From Aurantiacibacter sediminis (lineage in GTDB: Bacteria; Pseudomonadota; Alphaproteobacteria; Sphingomonadales; Sphingomonadaceae), in assembly GCF_016019885.1 (NCBI RefSeq), contig NZ_JAEANY010000001.1, positions 558,001 to 622,000 of the forward strand: a DNA stretch of 64,000 nucleotides. The letters are read 5' to 3'. Shown in pieces: positions 51,343-59,687 of this stretch. The first letter of the stretch is position 1. The number at the start of each line of letters is the position of its first letter. Under the pieces are notes generated by a model. The model did not search any database. It had not been told where the DNA came from and was given only the letters and a program-made list of their open reading frames with translations. Made by a program: the position numbers and the translations under genes.

Positions 51343-52434
51343 TCAATCGTACTTTTTGAGGAAATATATCGATTGATCGAACCTGCGTTCGGGGGAAAGA
51401 TTCTCAATTCCTGCACCAAGTATGATTTTGTCAACGACATCGCGTGAGATCCGAGGCCTATATGCGCATTCATTTGTCATATATCTTCGCGTCACCGTGC
51501 CGTTGACTGCAAAATCTTTATCGCTTTGGTGTCCGTAGGTCATCCCAGAGTAGATATCATCGATCGAAGGCTTTCCTGATTTCGCAAACTCAAGGAAATA
51601 CCTAGCTAGGCGAAGCGCGCTTCGCGCAGGTCGGCGGATCGACTTCGTTCCCACAGAACCCGCAGCTTGATCGCAAATCAACCTCGCTAATCCAAAATTG
51701 CTCCATACAAATAGGTCAAAAGCTTTTTCAGAAAGTGCTGGAGACTTACCTTGGGTTTTCCAGATTGGCTGAAGAACAAGCGGGATTTGATCCTTCCAAG
51801 AAGCGCGTTCGAATTCCTGAAGGCAACCAATCGCATCAGGCAGTATTGAAAGCGCCTCGACTTCATTGCCCCAGTCTTTCACACCGTTAAGACGGTGAAC
51901 GAAAATCTTTTGTAATTCTCGAGCGCTTAGACTGCTATTAGCAGCCATCGACATAGCGCAATACTTGCTAGTAGCTGGGCGAATTACCAGTTCTGGCCCC
52001 CATTCTGTCTCTGATCGCTTGCACGTCGTGTGATCTGGAACCACCGTCAGTTTCACTTCTAGAGCGCGATATTGTTTATCTTCCACGACTTGATGGTCAG
52101 CGCTCTTTTTGGCCCTGGATACCACGAGATCCACGCGCTCCAACGGACCATAGATTGTATTTGAATAGTCCTCAAACCGACCTTCGAAATTGAAATAAAG
52201 TTGATCAGGAGCCGTTTTCGTACCGAAAACTTCATCGATACTGATCGCCCTATTTAGGAACTTTTTCTGCGGTCCGATGCACAGGTACATCGCGTCAATT
52301 GATTGCGCTCGCATGTGGCAAGCAAGTGATGCAGGGAATGTGCTGTTAAACTGATTCTTCCCCCACAAATCAGCGCCCTCACGGTTTGAATTTGTGATAC
52401 CAAACAGCCCGCCTTGGAAATCAGGTTTCCCCAT
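51343..52434 (-). CDS. HindVP-type restriction endonuclease
   Basis: 363 residues from an ATG at 52434 (MGKPDFQGG; a start at 52473 is possible). It has LFGITNSNREG, DLWGKNQFNSTFPASLACHM, and central YRALEVKLTVVPDHTT with the E-K nuclease residues, matching the RE_HindVP family (recognition GRCGYC in its type member). Low GC relative to neighbours (about 47-48 percent) marks foreign origin. Divergent from the methyltransferase, with no ribosome-binding site for the following PD40 gene. Confidence 0.82.
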   Translation of the reverse strand: MGKPDFQGGLFGITNSNREGADLWGKNQFNSTFPASLACHMRAQSIDAMYLCIGPQKKFLNRAISIDEVFGTKTAPDQLYFNFEGRFEDYSNTIYGPLERVDLVVSRAKKSADHQVVEDKQYRALEVKLTVVPDHTTCKRSETEWGPELVIRPATSKYCAMSMAANSSLSARELQKIFVHRLNGVKDWGNEVEALSILPDAIGCLQEFERASWKDQIPLVLQPIWKTQGKSPALSEKAFDLFVWSNFGLARLICDQAAGSVGTKSIRRPARSALRLARYFLEFAKSGKPSIDDIYSGMTYGHQSDKDFAVNGTVTRRYMTNECAYRPRISRDVVDKIILGAGIENLSPERRFDQSIYFLKKYD

Positions 52435-52595
52435 CCACATCGCCCTGTGCAAAATCATCCACTTCGGATGCATCTAGTTGGTAATGCACAGCCTGTCACT
52501 TGTTTGTGCGGCTCAGGCGGGTATTGTGCTTGTCGTATGAGGCAATCGCTTTTTCACAGCACGCAGCCAAGACGTTCCAAGAACGGAGAGCTTTT

Positions 52596-53522
52596 ATGAA
52601 AATCGTCGATCTTTTCTGTGGTTGCGGCGGTTTGTCCCTTGGCTTGGAACGCGCAGGATTCGAAATACTGTGGGCGTGCGACAACTGGGACAAGGCTGTA
52701 AATGTATATGCTGATAATTTCAGCCATCGCGTTGAAGAAATGGATGTCAGCAATGTCTTTAAGACAGCCAATAAAATACGTCCCCTTGGCGTGGACGGAA
52801 TCGTGGGCGGGCCTCCGTGTCAAGATTTTTCGACAGCTGGCAAGCGTAGCGAAGGTGATCGGGCCAACCTAACCAGAAGCTTCGCAGATGTGATCGCTGC
52901 AATTCGACCCACGTTCTTCATCATGGAGAATGTCGCGCGTGCGAAGTCGAGCAGGGCTTACGCCGAAGCTAGCGATTTTCTTAGGAGTCAAGACTACGGG
53001 CTCACAGAAGTAACTTTGAATGCCAGTTTGTGCGGGGTTCCGCAGCGCCGGAAGCGATTTTTCTGTATTGGGATACGGGACTTGCCAGACCAATTCTTGG
53101 AGGATGTGATTCAACGCAATCTGGCTGCGAAAGAGATGACGGTCCGGGATTATATGTCGGATGAAATCGATTTCGAATTCTATTACCGGCATCCACGCAA
53201 CTACAATAGACGAGCAGTCTACACGATTGATGAACCGGCTGCGACGGTTCGTGGAGTGAATAGACCCGTACCAAGTGGTTATCCTGGTCATCGTGCGGAT
53301 GCAGCTCCGATTGATCAAAGCATCAGAGCGCTTTCAACATCGGAGCGTTCACGACTGCAAACTTTCCCGAGAGGTTTCACTTGGGATGCTGCCAAAACTC
53401 ATCTGGAATTGATGATTGGAAATGCGGTGCCCGTCGAGCTTGGTCACTATGTCGGACGATGCTTAATGGAGGGCCTTGGATGCGCTGCCAGTCATGATGG
53501 AAAAATTGCGTCCTTTGGCTAG
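52596..53522 (+). CDS. DNA (cytosine-5)-methyltransferase
   Basis: 308 residues from the ATG at 52596 (MKIVDLFCGCGG). C5-methyltransferase motifs in order: I DLFCGCGGLSLG, IV GGPPCQDFS with the catalytic cysteine, VI FIMENVARA, VIII QRRKRFFCIG and X MIGNAVP. A variable target-recognition region (about residues 180-250) sits between VIII and X. It probably protects host DNA from the divergent HindVP-type nuclease. AT-rich relative to the chromosome. An in-frame upstream ATG lies at 52500 but adds no conserved sequence. Confidence 0.92.
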   Translation: MKIVDLFCGCGGLSLGLERAGFEILWACDNWDKAVNVYADNFSHRVEEMDVSNVFKTANKIRPLGVDGIVGGPPCQDFSTAGKRSEGDRANLTRSFADVIAAIRPTFFIMENVARAKSSRAYAEASDFLRSQDYGLTEVTLNASLCGVPQRRKRFFCIGIRDLPDQFLEDVIQRNLAAKEMTVRDYMSDEIDFEFYYRHPRNYNRRAVYTIDEPAATVRGVNRPVPSGYPGHRADAAPIDQSIRALSTSERSRLQTFPRGFTWDAAKTHLELMIGNAVPVELGHYVGRCLMEGLGCAASHDGKIASFG

Positions 53523-53598
53523 CCGAAATGCGCGCAGGCCGTCATTAATCACCCTACTGGAGGGGTCGTTCATTTTAGCTTGAGGGCTACTTCGATTC

Positions 53599-53763
53599 TC
53601 ATCCCATAGCCGCCAGCTTCTTCGCCCGCCTCCGCTGAACGCTCGACCCAATCCCGATCGCCTCGCGGTATTTCGCCACGGTGCGCCGCGCGAGGTCGAA
53701 GCCTTCGGCTTTGAGCAGGTCTACCAGGGCATCATCGGACAGGATTTTCTTCGGGTCTTCGCC
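53599..53763 (-). pseudogene. Fragment of the 3' end of an rpoN gene
   Basis: On the minus strand this encodes 53 residues (EDPKKILSDDALVDLLKAEG, then FDLARRTVAKYREAIGIGSS, then VQRRRAKKLAAMG and stop). They match the last 52-53 codons of the intact rpoN at 55355. About 12 of 155 bases differ, but only 2 residues do (T to A, S to G), so the copy evolved under purifying selection in another lineage before arriving. No start or upstream part is present. Confidence 0.88.
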
Positions 53764-53784
53764 GCCTCGGCTCTCTGGCGTCCC

Positions 53785-54339
53785 TCACCCCACAGCCATC
53801 TCGCCCCCAGCCTTCTCAATCCCGAACGGCAGTCTGCCCCACACCCGTTCGTGGATAAAATACAGGATCAGCTTGGTGAAAATCTCCAGCCCGCCGATTG
53901 ATAGGGCGGTTGCGGCGTTGCCGGTGAAGAACCACGCGAGCAGAAAGGTGTCGAGCGAGGCGATGGTGCGCCACAGGGCGGTTTTCACCGTCGTGCGCCG
54001 CATCGTTTCGCGGCTGCGTTCGCTCGCGGGGTTCTTGCCCCACTGGATCGCCTGCCACGCGCGTTCGTGGAGGAAATAGAGGATGAGCTTGGTCGCGACT
54101 TCGGTCGCGGCGATCAGGCCGGCGGTCTTGACCGCGTCTTCCTGCGCCAGCTCCATACCGAAAAACGGGCCGAGATAGGTGATCAGCAGGTAGGAAAGGA
54201 TCAGCGTGTCGAGCGTTCCGACCGCTCGCCACGATATGGCCTTGGCGACCGAGCGCCAGCGCTTGATGCGTGGGTGCTTGTGCGGGGCGAGCGACGGGGC
54301 TTCGGGCCCGAAGAAGGGTTGTTCGGCGTGTTCCCTCAA
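53785..54339 (-). CDS. Two-repeat DUF2061 membrane protein
   Basis: 184 residues with two tandem DUF2061 units (each ~60-65 residues: SVAKAISWRAVGTLDTLILSYLL... and TALWRTIASLDTFLLAWFF...), each with two hydrophobic helices and a KLILYFLHERAW / KLILYFIHERVW ending. Function unknown; DUF2061 proteins are small membrane proteins sometimes near stress genes. It overlaps the 80-residue gene by 4 bases. Confidence 0.85.
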   Translation of the reverse strand: MREHAEQPFFGPEAPSLAPHKHPRIKRWRSVAKAISWRAVGTLDTLILSYLLITYLGPFFGMELAQEDAVKTAGLIAATEVATKLILYFLHERAWQAIQWGKNPASERSRETMRRTTVKTALWRTIASLDTFLLAWFFTGNAATALSIGGLEIFTKLILYFIHERVWGRLPFGIEKAGGEMAVG

Positions 54340-54578
54340 CTGCTCCGCGCCTCGGCCTTAGCCTTGTCCGCCATGCGGTTGCGGCGTTGCTGTTCGGACT
54401 TCGCATCGGCAAGGCTGGTGTAGCGATAATCGCCCACCCGGTATTCGAGGACCCATCTGGCGCTCACGCCCTTGGGCATGCCATCCGGCACGGGAGGGGG
54501 TGCAGTGCTGCCGCCTTCGTTTTCCCATTCATTGGTGCCGAAGGGGCTGGAGCGCAGGCTGTCTTGCTCGATATTCAT
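54336..54578 (-). CDS. 80-residue protein of unknown function
   Basis: It contains RWVLEYRVGDYRYTSLADAKSEQQ and an N-terminal proline/glycine/serine-rich half (STAPPPVPDGMPKG). Soluble, basic. Overlaps by 4 bases with genes on both sides, so it is translated as part of the cluster. No family recognised. Confidence 0.65.
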   Translation of the reverse strand: MNIEQDSLRSSPFGTNEWENEGGSTAPPPVPDGMPKGVSARWVLEYRVGDYRYTSLADAKSEQQRRNRMADKAKAEARSS

Positions 54579-54832
54579 GGGGTGACCTTTGCAGCGGGAG
54601 GCGTTTGCACGGTGAGCGTTTTGGTCCCACCGTGCCTTTCGGGCCGTTGGTCATCCTCAGCGTGGCCGGGCCAGCCCACGGTCGGCAGGCTATGGCCGCT
54701 GCGCCAGTCGGCGATCCGCTGGGCGAAAAGATGGCTCCGGTCGCGCAGGTCCAGATCGCCCTCGCCAAGCGCCGCATGCTGCGCGCGCAGTATGGCGAGC
54801 TGATGATCGTAGAGCAGTTCGTTCATGGACAT
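54575..54832 (-). CDS. 85-residue protein of unknown function
   Basis: Start at the ATG 54832, with AAGGAGG 6 bases upstream. The N-terminal helix (MNELLYDHQLAILRAQHAAL) leads into a charged segment and a C-terminal proline-threonine-rich tail. It overlaps the next gene by 4 bases. No recognisable domain; short, helical and possibly an adaptor. Confidence 0.6.
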   Translation of the reverse strand: MSMNELLYDHQLAILRAQHAALGEGDLDLRDRSHLFAQRIADWRSGHSLPTVGWPGHAEDDQRPERHGGTKTLTVQTPPAAKVTP

Positions 54833-54930
54833 GGGGGCCTCCTTCAAGGAGCCGGAGGATCGGGGCAGGGACCCGGTCGGCACCGCAAGCATTGCTGCCC
54901 TCGGTGCCGCGCCGGTTTCTTCAACCCTGA

Positions 54931-55182
54931 TCAGCCCTGCTGATTGCGGGCCTGTTTCTCATGGGAGGACTCGTCGGCCTGCATTTGCAGGTTGGTGGCG
55001 CGCTTGTGCCCGCCGTCAACTTCGGCTGTCTCGTAAGAGAAGCGCTGGTCGACCTTGGGAGCCTGAGCTTCCTGCTGCAGGTCTTTCTTCTTGAAAGGCA
55101 GGGCATCACCGCCCTTTTCCGGGACGATCGTGCCGGTACCCTTGTCCTGATTGTAGGATTTGATGTTGCCGAAATGGGCCAT
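54931..55182 (-). CDS. Small cold-shock-like domain protein
   Basis: 83 residues from the ATG at 55182, with GGAAGGAAAT before it. The pattern HFGNIKSYNQDKGTGTIVPEKGGDALPF resembles the first strands of a cold-shock or CspA-like OB fold, with a polar Q-rich tail. It may be a small nucleic-acid-binding protein. It starts the group between the two rpoN copies. Confidence 0.6.
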   Translation of the reverse strand: MAHFGNIKSYNQDKGTGTIVPEKGGDALPFKKKDLQQEAQAPKVDQRFSYETAEVDGGHKRATNLQMQADESSHEKQARNQQG

Positions 55183-55354
55183 GATATTTCCTTCCTGGAG
55201 AGTGCAGCGCACCAGTATTGGCCACGGCTGCGGCTAGGAGGCTCAAAGGATGGAAAAAGGGGCGCGTTCTGGCGCCGGTCAGACCGTCTATTGCGACTGG
55301 TAGCTGATCTATAGATGGTGGCGAGGGGCCTGAATTACAATGGCTCTCAACAGA

Positions 55355-56797
55355 TTAACTCATTGCCGCCAGCTTCTTCGCCCGCCGCCGCTGGACGCTT
55401 GAGCCAATCCCGATAGCCTCGCGGTATTTCGCCACGGTGCGCCGCGCGAGGTCGAAGCCTTCGGTTTTCAGCAGGTCCACCAGCGCATCGTCGGACAGGA
55501 TCTTCTTCGGGTCTTCGGCGTCGGTCAGTGCCTTGATGCGGGCTTTTACCGCTTCGGCGCTCGCGCCTTCGCCGTCTGCGGACGCGACGCCGCTGGAGAA
55601 GAAGTATTTCAGCTCGAACGTGCCGCGGTCGCAATGGAGGAACTTGTTGCTCGTCACGCGGCTGACGGTGCTTTCGTGCATTTCGATGGCTTCGGCCACT
55701 TTGGCGAGAGTGAGGGGTTTCAGCTCACTCACGCCCTTGCGAAAGAAACCGTCCTGCTGCTTCACGATCTCCGCGGCGGTTTTGAGGATGGTCTTCTGCC
55801 GCTGGTCGAGCGCCTTGATCAGCCAGTTGGCATCGGCGAGCTTTTCATTGAGCCAGCTTTTCGCGTCTTTGCCCGGGGAGCCCTCCTTCAATTCAACGTA
55901 ATAGCTGCGGTTGACCACAAGGCGGGGCAGGGTCGCTTCGTTCAGCTTGATGTCCCATGCTGCCTCACCTTTGCCTTCGGTGATCAGCACATCGGGCACC
56001 ACCGCGCTGGCGCCGCTGCCGCCGAACGCCAGGCCGGGCTTGGGATTGTAGCTGCGCAATTCGGACAGCATGTCTGCCAGATCCTCGTCATCGACGCGGC
56101 AGATACGCTTGATCTGAGCGAAGGCACCCTTGGCGATCAGATCGAGGTTGTTGATCATCACTTCCATGCACGGATCGTAGCGATCGGCCTCCTTCGCCTG
56201 CAGCGCGAGGCATTCGGAAAGATCGCGCGCGCCAACGCCCGTCGGGTCCATGCTCTGCACGCATTCGAGCGCGCGCTCGACATCGGCGAGCGGGACGTTC
56301 AGCGCGTTTGCGACGTCCTGCAATTTGGCGGTGAGATAGCCTGCCTCGTCCAGCTGGGCGATCAGGTGATGGGCGATGAAGGCGGTATGCTGGCACGGCG
56401 CGCAGGTACCGACCTGCTGCTCGAGATGATCGGCGAGGCTGAGCGCAACATCCTCGCGGTTTTCGAGGTCGAAACCCGAATTCTCGCCGCCGCCCGATGC
56501 CATGGCTTCGGACCAGTCGCCGGTGTCGCGGTCCCGGTCGAGTGCGCTCTCGTCGATATCAAGGGCGCGCTCACCATCGCCGGGAGTGGAGTCATGCAAG
56601 TCGGGTTCGGCAGGTTCTTCGCCGTCGCGCTCGCGCATTTCGCCCGCTTCCAGCAGCGGATTGCTTTCCAAAGCATCGCCGATGAAGGCCTCGATCTCGA
56701 GGTTGGACAGCGCCAGCAGCTTGATCGCCTGTTGCAGCTGCGGCGTCATCACCAGCGATTGCGATTGCCTGAGGTCGAGTCTCGGGCCGAGAGCCAT
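55355..56797 (-). CDS. rpoN: RNA polymerase sigma-54 factor
   Basis: 480 residues, full length. N-terminal glutamine-rich region I (LRQSQSLVMTPQLQQAIKLLALSNLEIEAF), an acidic linker, core-binding domain, and the C-terminal RpoN box ARRTVAKYREAIGIGSS. Directs transcription from -24/-12 promoters with activator ATPases. It follows lptB by 18 bases on the same strand; lptB-rpoN is common in alphaproteobacteria. Its 3' end is duplicated at 53599-53763. Confidence 0.95.
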   Translation of the reverse strand: MALGPRLDLRQSQSLVMTPQLQQAIKLLALSNLEIEAFIGDALESNPLLEAGEMRERDGEEPAEPDLHDSTPGDGERALDIDESALDRDRDTGDWSEAMASGGGENSGFDLENREDVALSLADHLEQQVGTCAPCQHTAFIAHHLIAQLDEAGYLTAKLQDVANALNVPLADVERALECVQSMDPTGVGARDLSECLALQAKEADRYDPCMEVMINNLDLIAKGAFAQIKRICRVDDEDLADMLSELRSYNPKPGLAFGGSGASAVVPDVLITEGKGEAAWDIKLNEATLPRLVVNRSYYVELKEGSPGKDAKSWLNEKLADANWLIKALDQRQKTILKTAAEIVKQQDGFFRKGVSELKPLTLAKVAEAIEMHESTVSRVTSNKFLHCDRGTFELKYFFSSGVASADGEGASAEAVKARIKALTDAEDPKKILSDDALVDLLKTEGFDLARRTVAKYREAIGIGSSVQRRRAKKLAAMS

Positions 56798-56815
56798 GGG
56801 ATTACCTAACCAGCA

Positions 56816-57631
56816 TCACAGCTCGAAATTGTCGCCGAGGTAGAGGCGCTTCACATTCTCGTCAGCCACCAGTTCCTGCGGGCTGCCCGCGAAGAGTACC
56901 TGGCCGCCGTAAATGATGCAGGCGCGATCGACGATGTCGAGCGTTTCGCGCACATTGTGATCGGTGATCAGCACGCCAATGCCGCGCTGTTTCAGGTCTT
57001 TCACAAGATCGCGGATATCGCTGATCGAGAGCGGGTCGATCCCGGCAAAGGGCTCGTCCAGCAGCATGATCGACGGATTCGCTGCAAGCGCACGGGCGAT
57101 TTCGCAGCGGCGGCGTTCACCGCCGGACAGCGCCATGGCCGGGCTTTCGCGCAGGCGGGTGAGGCCGAATTCGTCGAGCAGGCGTTCGAGCTCGCTGGCG
57201 CGCACGTCCTTGTCCGGCTCGACCATTTCAAGCACGCAGGAAATGTTTTGCTCCACCGTCATGCCGCGGAAAATGCTGGTTTCCTGCGGGAGGTAACCAA
57301 GGCCGAGGATCGCGCGACGATACATGGGCAGCTTGGTCACATCGACACCGTCCATCATAATGCGGCCGCTATCGGGCTTCACCAGCCCCATGATCGAATA
57401 GAAACACGTCGTCTTGCCCGCACCGTTGGGGCCGAGCAGGCCGAGCACTTCGCCCTTCGCCACCGTCAGCGAGATGTCAGAGAGCACGCTGCGCTTGTCA
57501 TAGCTCTTGGCGATGGAGACGACTTCCAGCCCGCCGCTTTCGGGCAGGTCCGGCGCGGCGTTGGAGGGCGCTTCGGCCATGGATTCGGCCAGCGCTTCCT
57601 CATCGATCAAATCGGTTTCGAGCGAGCTCAT
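56816..57631 (-). CDS. lptB: LPS export ABC transporter ATPase
   Basis: 271 residues from the ATG at 57631 (GGAGAGG before it). Walker A GPNGAGKTT at 67-75, signature LSGGERRR, Walker B IMLLDEPFAG and the H-loop DHN. The N-terminal 30 residues are extra and acidic relative to Escherichia coli. It powers the LptFG transporter that moves lipopolysaccharide from the inner membrane; in Sphingomonadales the transporter may handle other glycolipids. rpoN follows at 18 bases. Confidence 0.94.
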   Translation of the reverse strand: MSSLETDLIDEEALAESMAEAPSNAAPDLPESGGLEVVSIAKSYDKRSVLSDISLTVAKGEVLGLLGPNGAGKTTCFYSIMGLVKPDSGRIMMDGVDVTKLPMYRRAILGLGYLPQETSIFRGMTVEQNISCVLEMVEPDKDVRASELERLLDEFGLTRLRESPAMALSGGERRRCEIARALAANPSIMLLDEPFAGIDPLSISDIRDLVKDLKQRGIGVLITDHNVRETLDIVDRACIIYGGQVLFAGSPQELVADENVKRLYLGDNFEL

Positions 57632-57793
57632 AGCCTCTCCATAGGCACAGGTGAGCGGCGTTTGAAGGGTGTTTGGCAAGATTCCTGCATGCCGCCTGTC
57701 ATTCCGCCCCGCTGCTGAACATTTGGTTGATGCGCTTGCAACTATGCCCCGCTTGGGACTAGGCTCCTGATTCTCTGGAGAGGGAGACGCGCA

Positions 57794-58183
57794 ATGGCAA
57801 AGGCGCTTGCCGATACTTCGCACACGCAAAAGCGGGCGGAACAGGCAGAGCACAGCGGCACCGCATGGCACCGCAAAGCAAGCGATCACATCGCTTATGG
57901 TCTGCTGGTGTATACCGGCATGCATATTTTCTGGACGATGACCCAGCTGAAAAGCAGCGGCGGCTCTGTGCTGCCCTATTTCGCGCTGGTCGTGCTGGTG
58001 ATCGCCATCATTCCGGGCTGCCGCTATCTGGAGCGGCGGTGGGAACAGCTGGCTGCAAGCGGGGTTGATGATGCGACCCTGGCGCCGATGTTCAGGAAGG
58101 AGATGGGCTTATTCTGGCTTTGCGCGATTGGCTTGCCGATTGGCCTGACACTTCTGTTCAAGGGCGTGGCAGCGCTCTTCTGA
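57794..58183 (+). CDS. Small hydrophobic membrane protein of unknown function
   Basis: 129 residues with four probable membrane helices (about 35-50, 61-75, 103-113 and 118-128) and a basic start. RBS AGAGGGAG upstream of the ATG. No family recognised. Its stop overlaps the next gene's coding frame by several codons, or lies directly before it, suggesting co-transcription with the channel. Confidence 0.7.
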   Translation: MAKALADTSHTQKRAEQAEHSGTAWHRKASDHIAYGLLVYTGMHIFWTMTQLKSSGGSVLPYFALVVLVIAIIPGCRYLERRWEQLAASGVDDATLAPMFRKEMGLFWLCAIGLPIGLTLLFKGVAALF

Positions 58184-59586
58184 GGTTCTTTTCCATTCTA
58201 CTGATGGGCGTTCTGCTCGCGCTGGCTGCGCCGGTTATGGCTGCGGTGCCAGCTGCCGATGCGCCTGCTGAGGAAGTTGATGCCGCCGCCGCGCCTGAGC
58301 CGCGCTCTATGGAAACAGAGCAGACGGAGGGCGAGGATGAGCGCATTACCGCGCGTCTCAGCGAAATCTTTGCCAATGTACCGAGCCTCTCGGATGTGAC
58401 GCCCACGGTCAGCGAGGGCGTGGTAACTTTGTCCGGCACCGCGCCGGACGATGCAGCAATCGCCCGCGCAGAGGCGATTGCATTGGGCTTCGATAGCGTG
58501 GTGACAGTCGAAAATTCGATCGAGCGCGATGTGTCGGTTGATCTCGGCGAAGGGATCGGCGGAATAGAGGACCGCGTTGCTGACATCTGGCGCATGCTTC
58601 CGCTGGCGGGGCTAGCCCTGGCCGTGGCGATTGCAATCGCGCTGCTGGGCTATCTTCTCGCATCCTTCCGCCCGCTATGGAATCGCATCACTCCTAATGC
58701 CTTTCTGGCCGAATTGATCGTCAGCGCGATCCGCTTCGTCTTCGTCGTGCTCGGCATTGTCATTGCGCTCGACATGATCGGGGCGGGCGCGCTGATGGGG
58801 GCGGTTCTCGGCGGCGCAGGCGTGATCGGGATCGCGCTGGGCTTCGCGATGCGCGATACCGTGGAGAATTACGTCGCCAGCCTGATGCTCTCGCTTCGCC
58901 AGCCATTCCGCGCGAATGATCATATCGTGATCGACGGTACGCATGAAGGCCGCGTCATCCGCCTGACCAGCCGCGCGACCGTGATCCTGACGCTGGACGG
59001 CAACCATTTGCGCATTCCCAATTCCACCGTCTTCAAAGGCACGATCCTCAATTACACCCGCAACCCTCAACGAAGGTTCGACTTCGCGCTGGGCGTGGAT
59101 GCGGATGACGATGCGGAGGCAGCGCGCCAGCTGGGCCGCGATACGCTCGCAGGGATGCCGTTCGTGCTGGACGATCCCGCACCCGAAGTCCGCATTAGCG
59201 AAGTGGGCGATTCCAACGTCGTGCTGCAATTCTTCGGCTGGATCGATCAGGGCAAGGCGGATTTTTTCAAGGCTAAAAGCCGCGCAATCGCGATTGCGAA
59301 AGTTGCGCTGGAAGAGGCCGGCTTTGCCTTGCCCGAACCGATTTATCGCCTGCGCTTCGATCAGCGCACCGCAACCCTCCCATTCCAGAACGTGGGCGAG
59401 CGAGGCGATCGGCCAAAACCTGCACCCGCGCCATCGCCTACCCCGTCACCGACGCCCAAGCACACCGACATTAACGCAGATGTTGCCCCGGAAGACGAAG
59501 TTGCACGCATGGTAAAGGAAGAGCGCGACCACGCAGGAGGCGATCATGCTGACGACCTTCTCGATTCCTCCCGCCCGGTAGAGTGA
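58120..59586 (+). CDS. BON-domain MscS-type mechanosensitive channel
   Basis: Up to 488 residues; the true start is unresolved. 58120 (TTG) overlaps the upstream gene by 64 bases, while the first ATG (58204) leaves a very short signal. A secretion signal (LLMGVLLALAAPVMA) is followed by a BON domain (about 75-140, TPTVSEGVVTLSGTAPDD), then MscS transmembrane helices and the pore region GGAGVIGIALGFAMRDTVENYVASLM, beta domain and a proline-rich tail. The BON domain may bind the envelope near the channel. Confidence 0.85.
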   Translation: MRDWLADWPDTSVQGRGSALLRFFSILLMGVLLALAAPVMAAVPAADAPAEEVDAAAAPEPRSMETEQTEGEDERITARLSEIFANVPSLSDVTPTVSEGVVTLSGTAPDDAAIARAEAIALGFDSVVTVENSIERDVSVDLGEGIGGIEDRVADIWRMLPLAGLALAVAIAIALLGYLLASFRPLWNRITPNAFLAELIVSAIRFVFVVLGIVIALDMIGAGALMGAVLGGAGVIGIALGFAMRDTVENYVASLMLSLRQPFRANDHIVIDGTHEGRVIRLTSRATVILTLDGNHLRIPNSTVFKGTILNYTRNPQRRFDFALGVDADDDAEAARQLGRDTLAGMPFVLDDPAPEVRISEVGDSNVVLQFFGWIDQGKADFFKAKSRAIAIAKVALEEAGFALPEPIYRLRFDQRTATLPFQNVGERGDRPKPAPAPSPTPSPTPKHTDINADVAPEDEVARMVKEERDHAGGDHADDLLDSSRPVE

Positions 59587-59687
59587 GGCGGCAGGCCTAG
59601 CGACCCCGCATGTCACCCAACTGGGCGACTGCACAATTTCACAGCGACCACTAGAAGCCCGGCTTTTTCAGAAGCTGGTGTATCACA

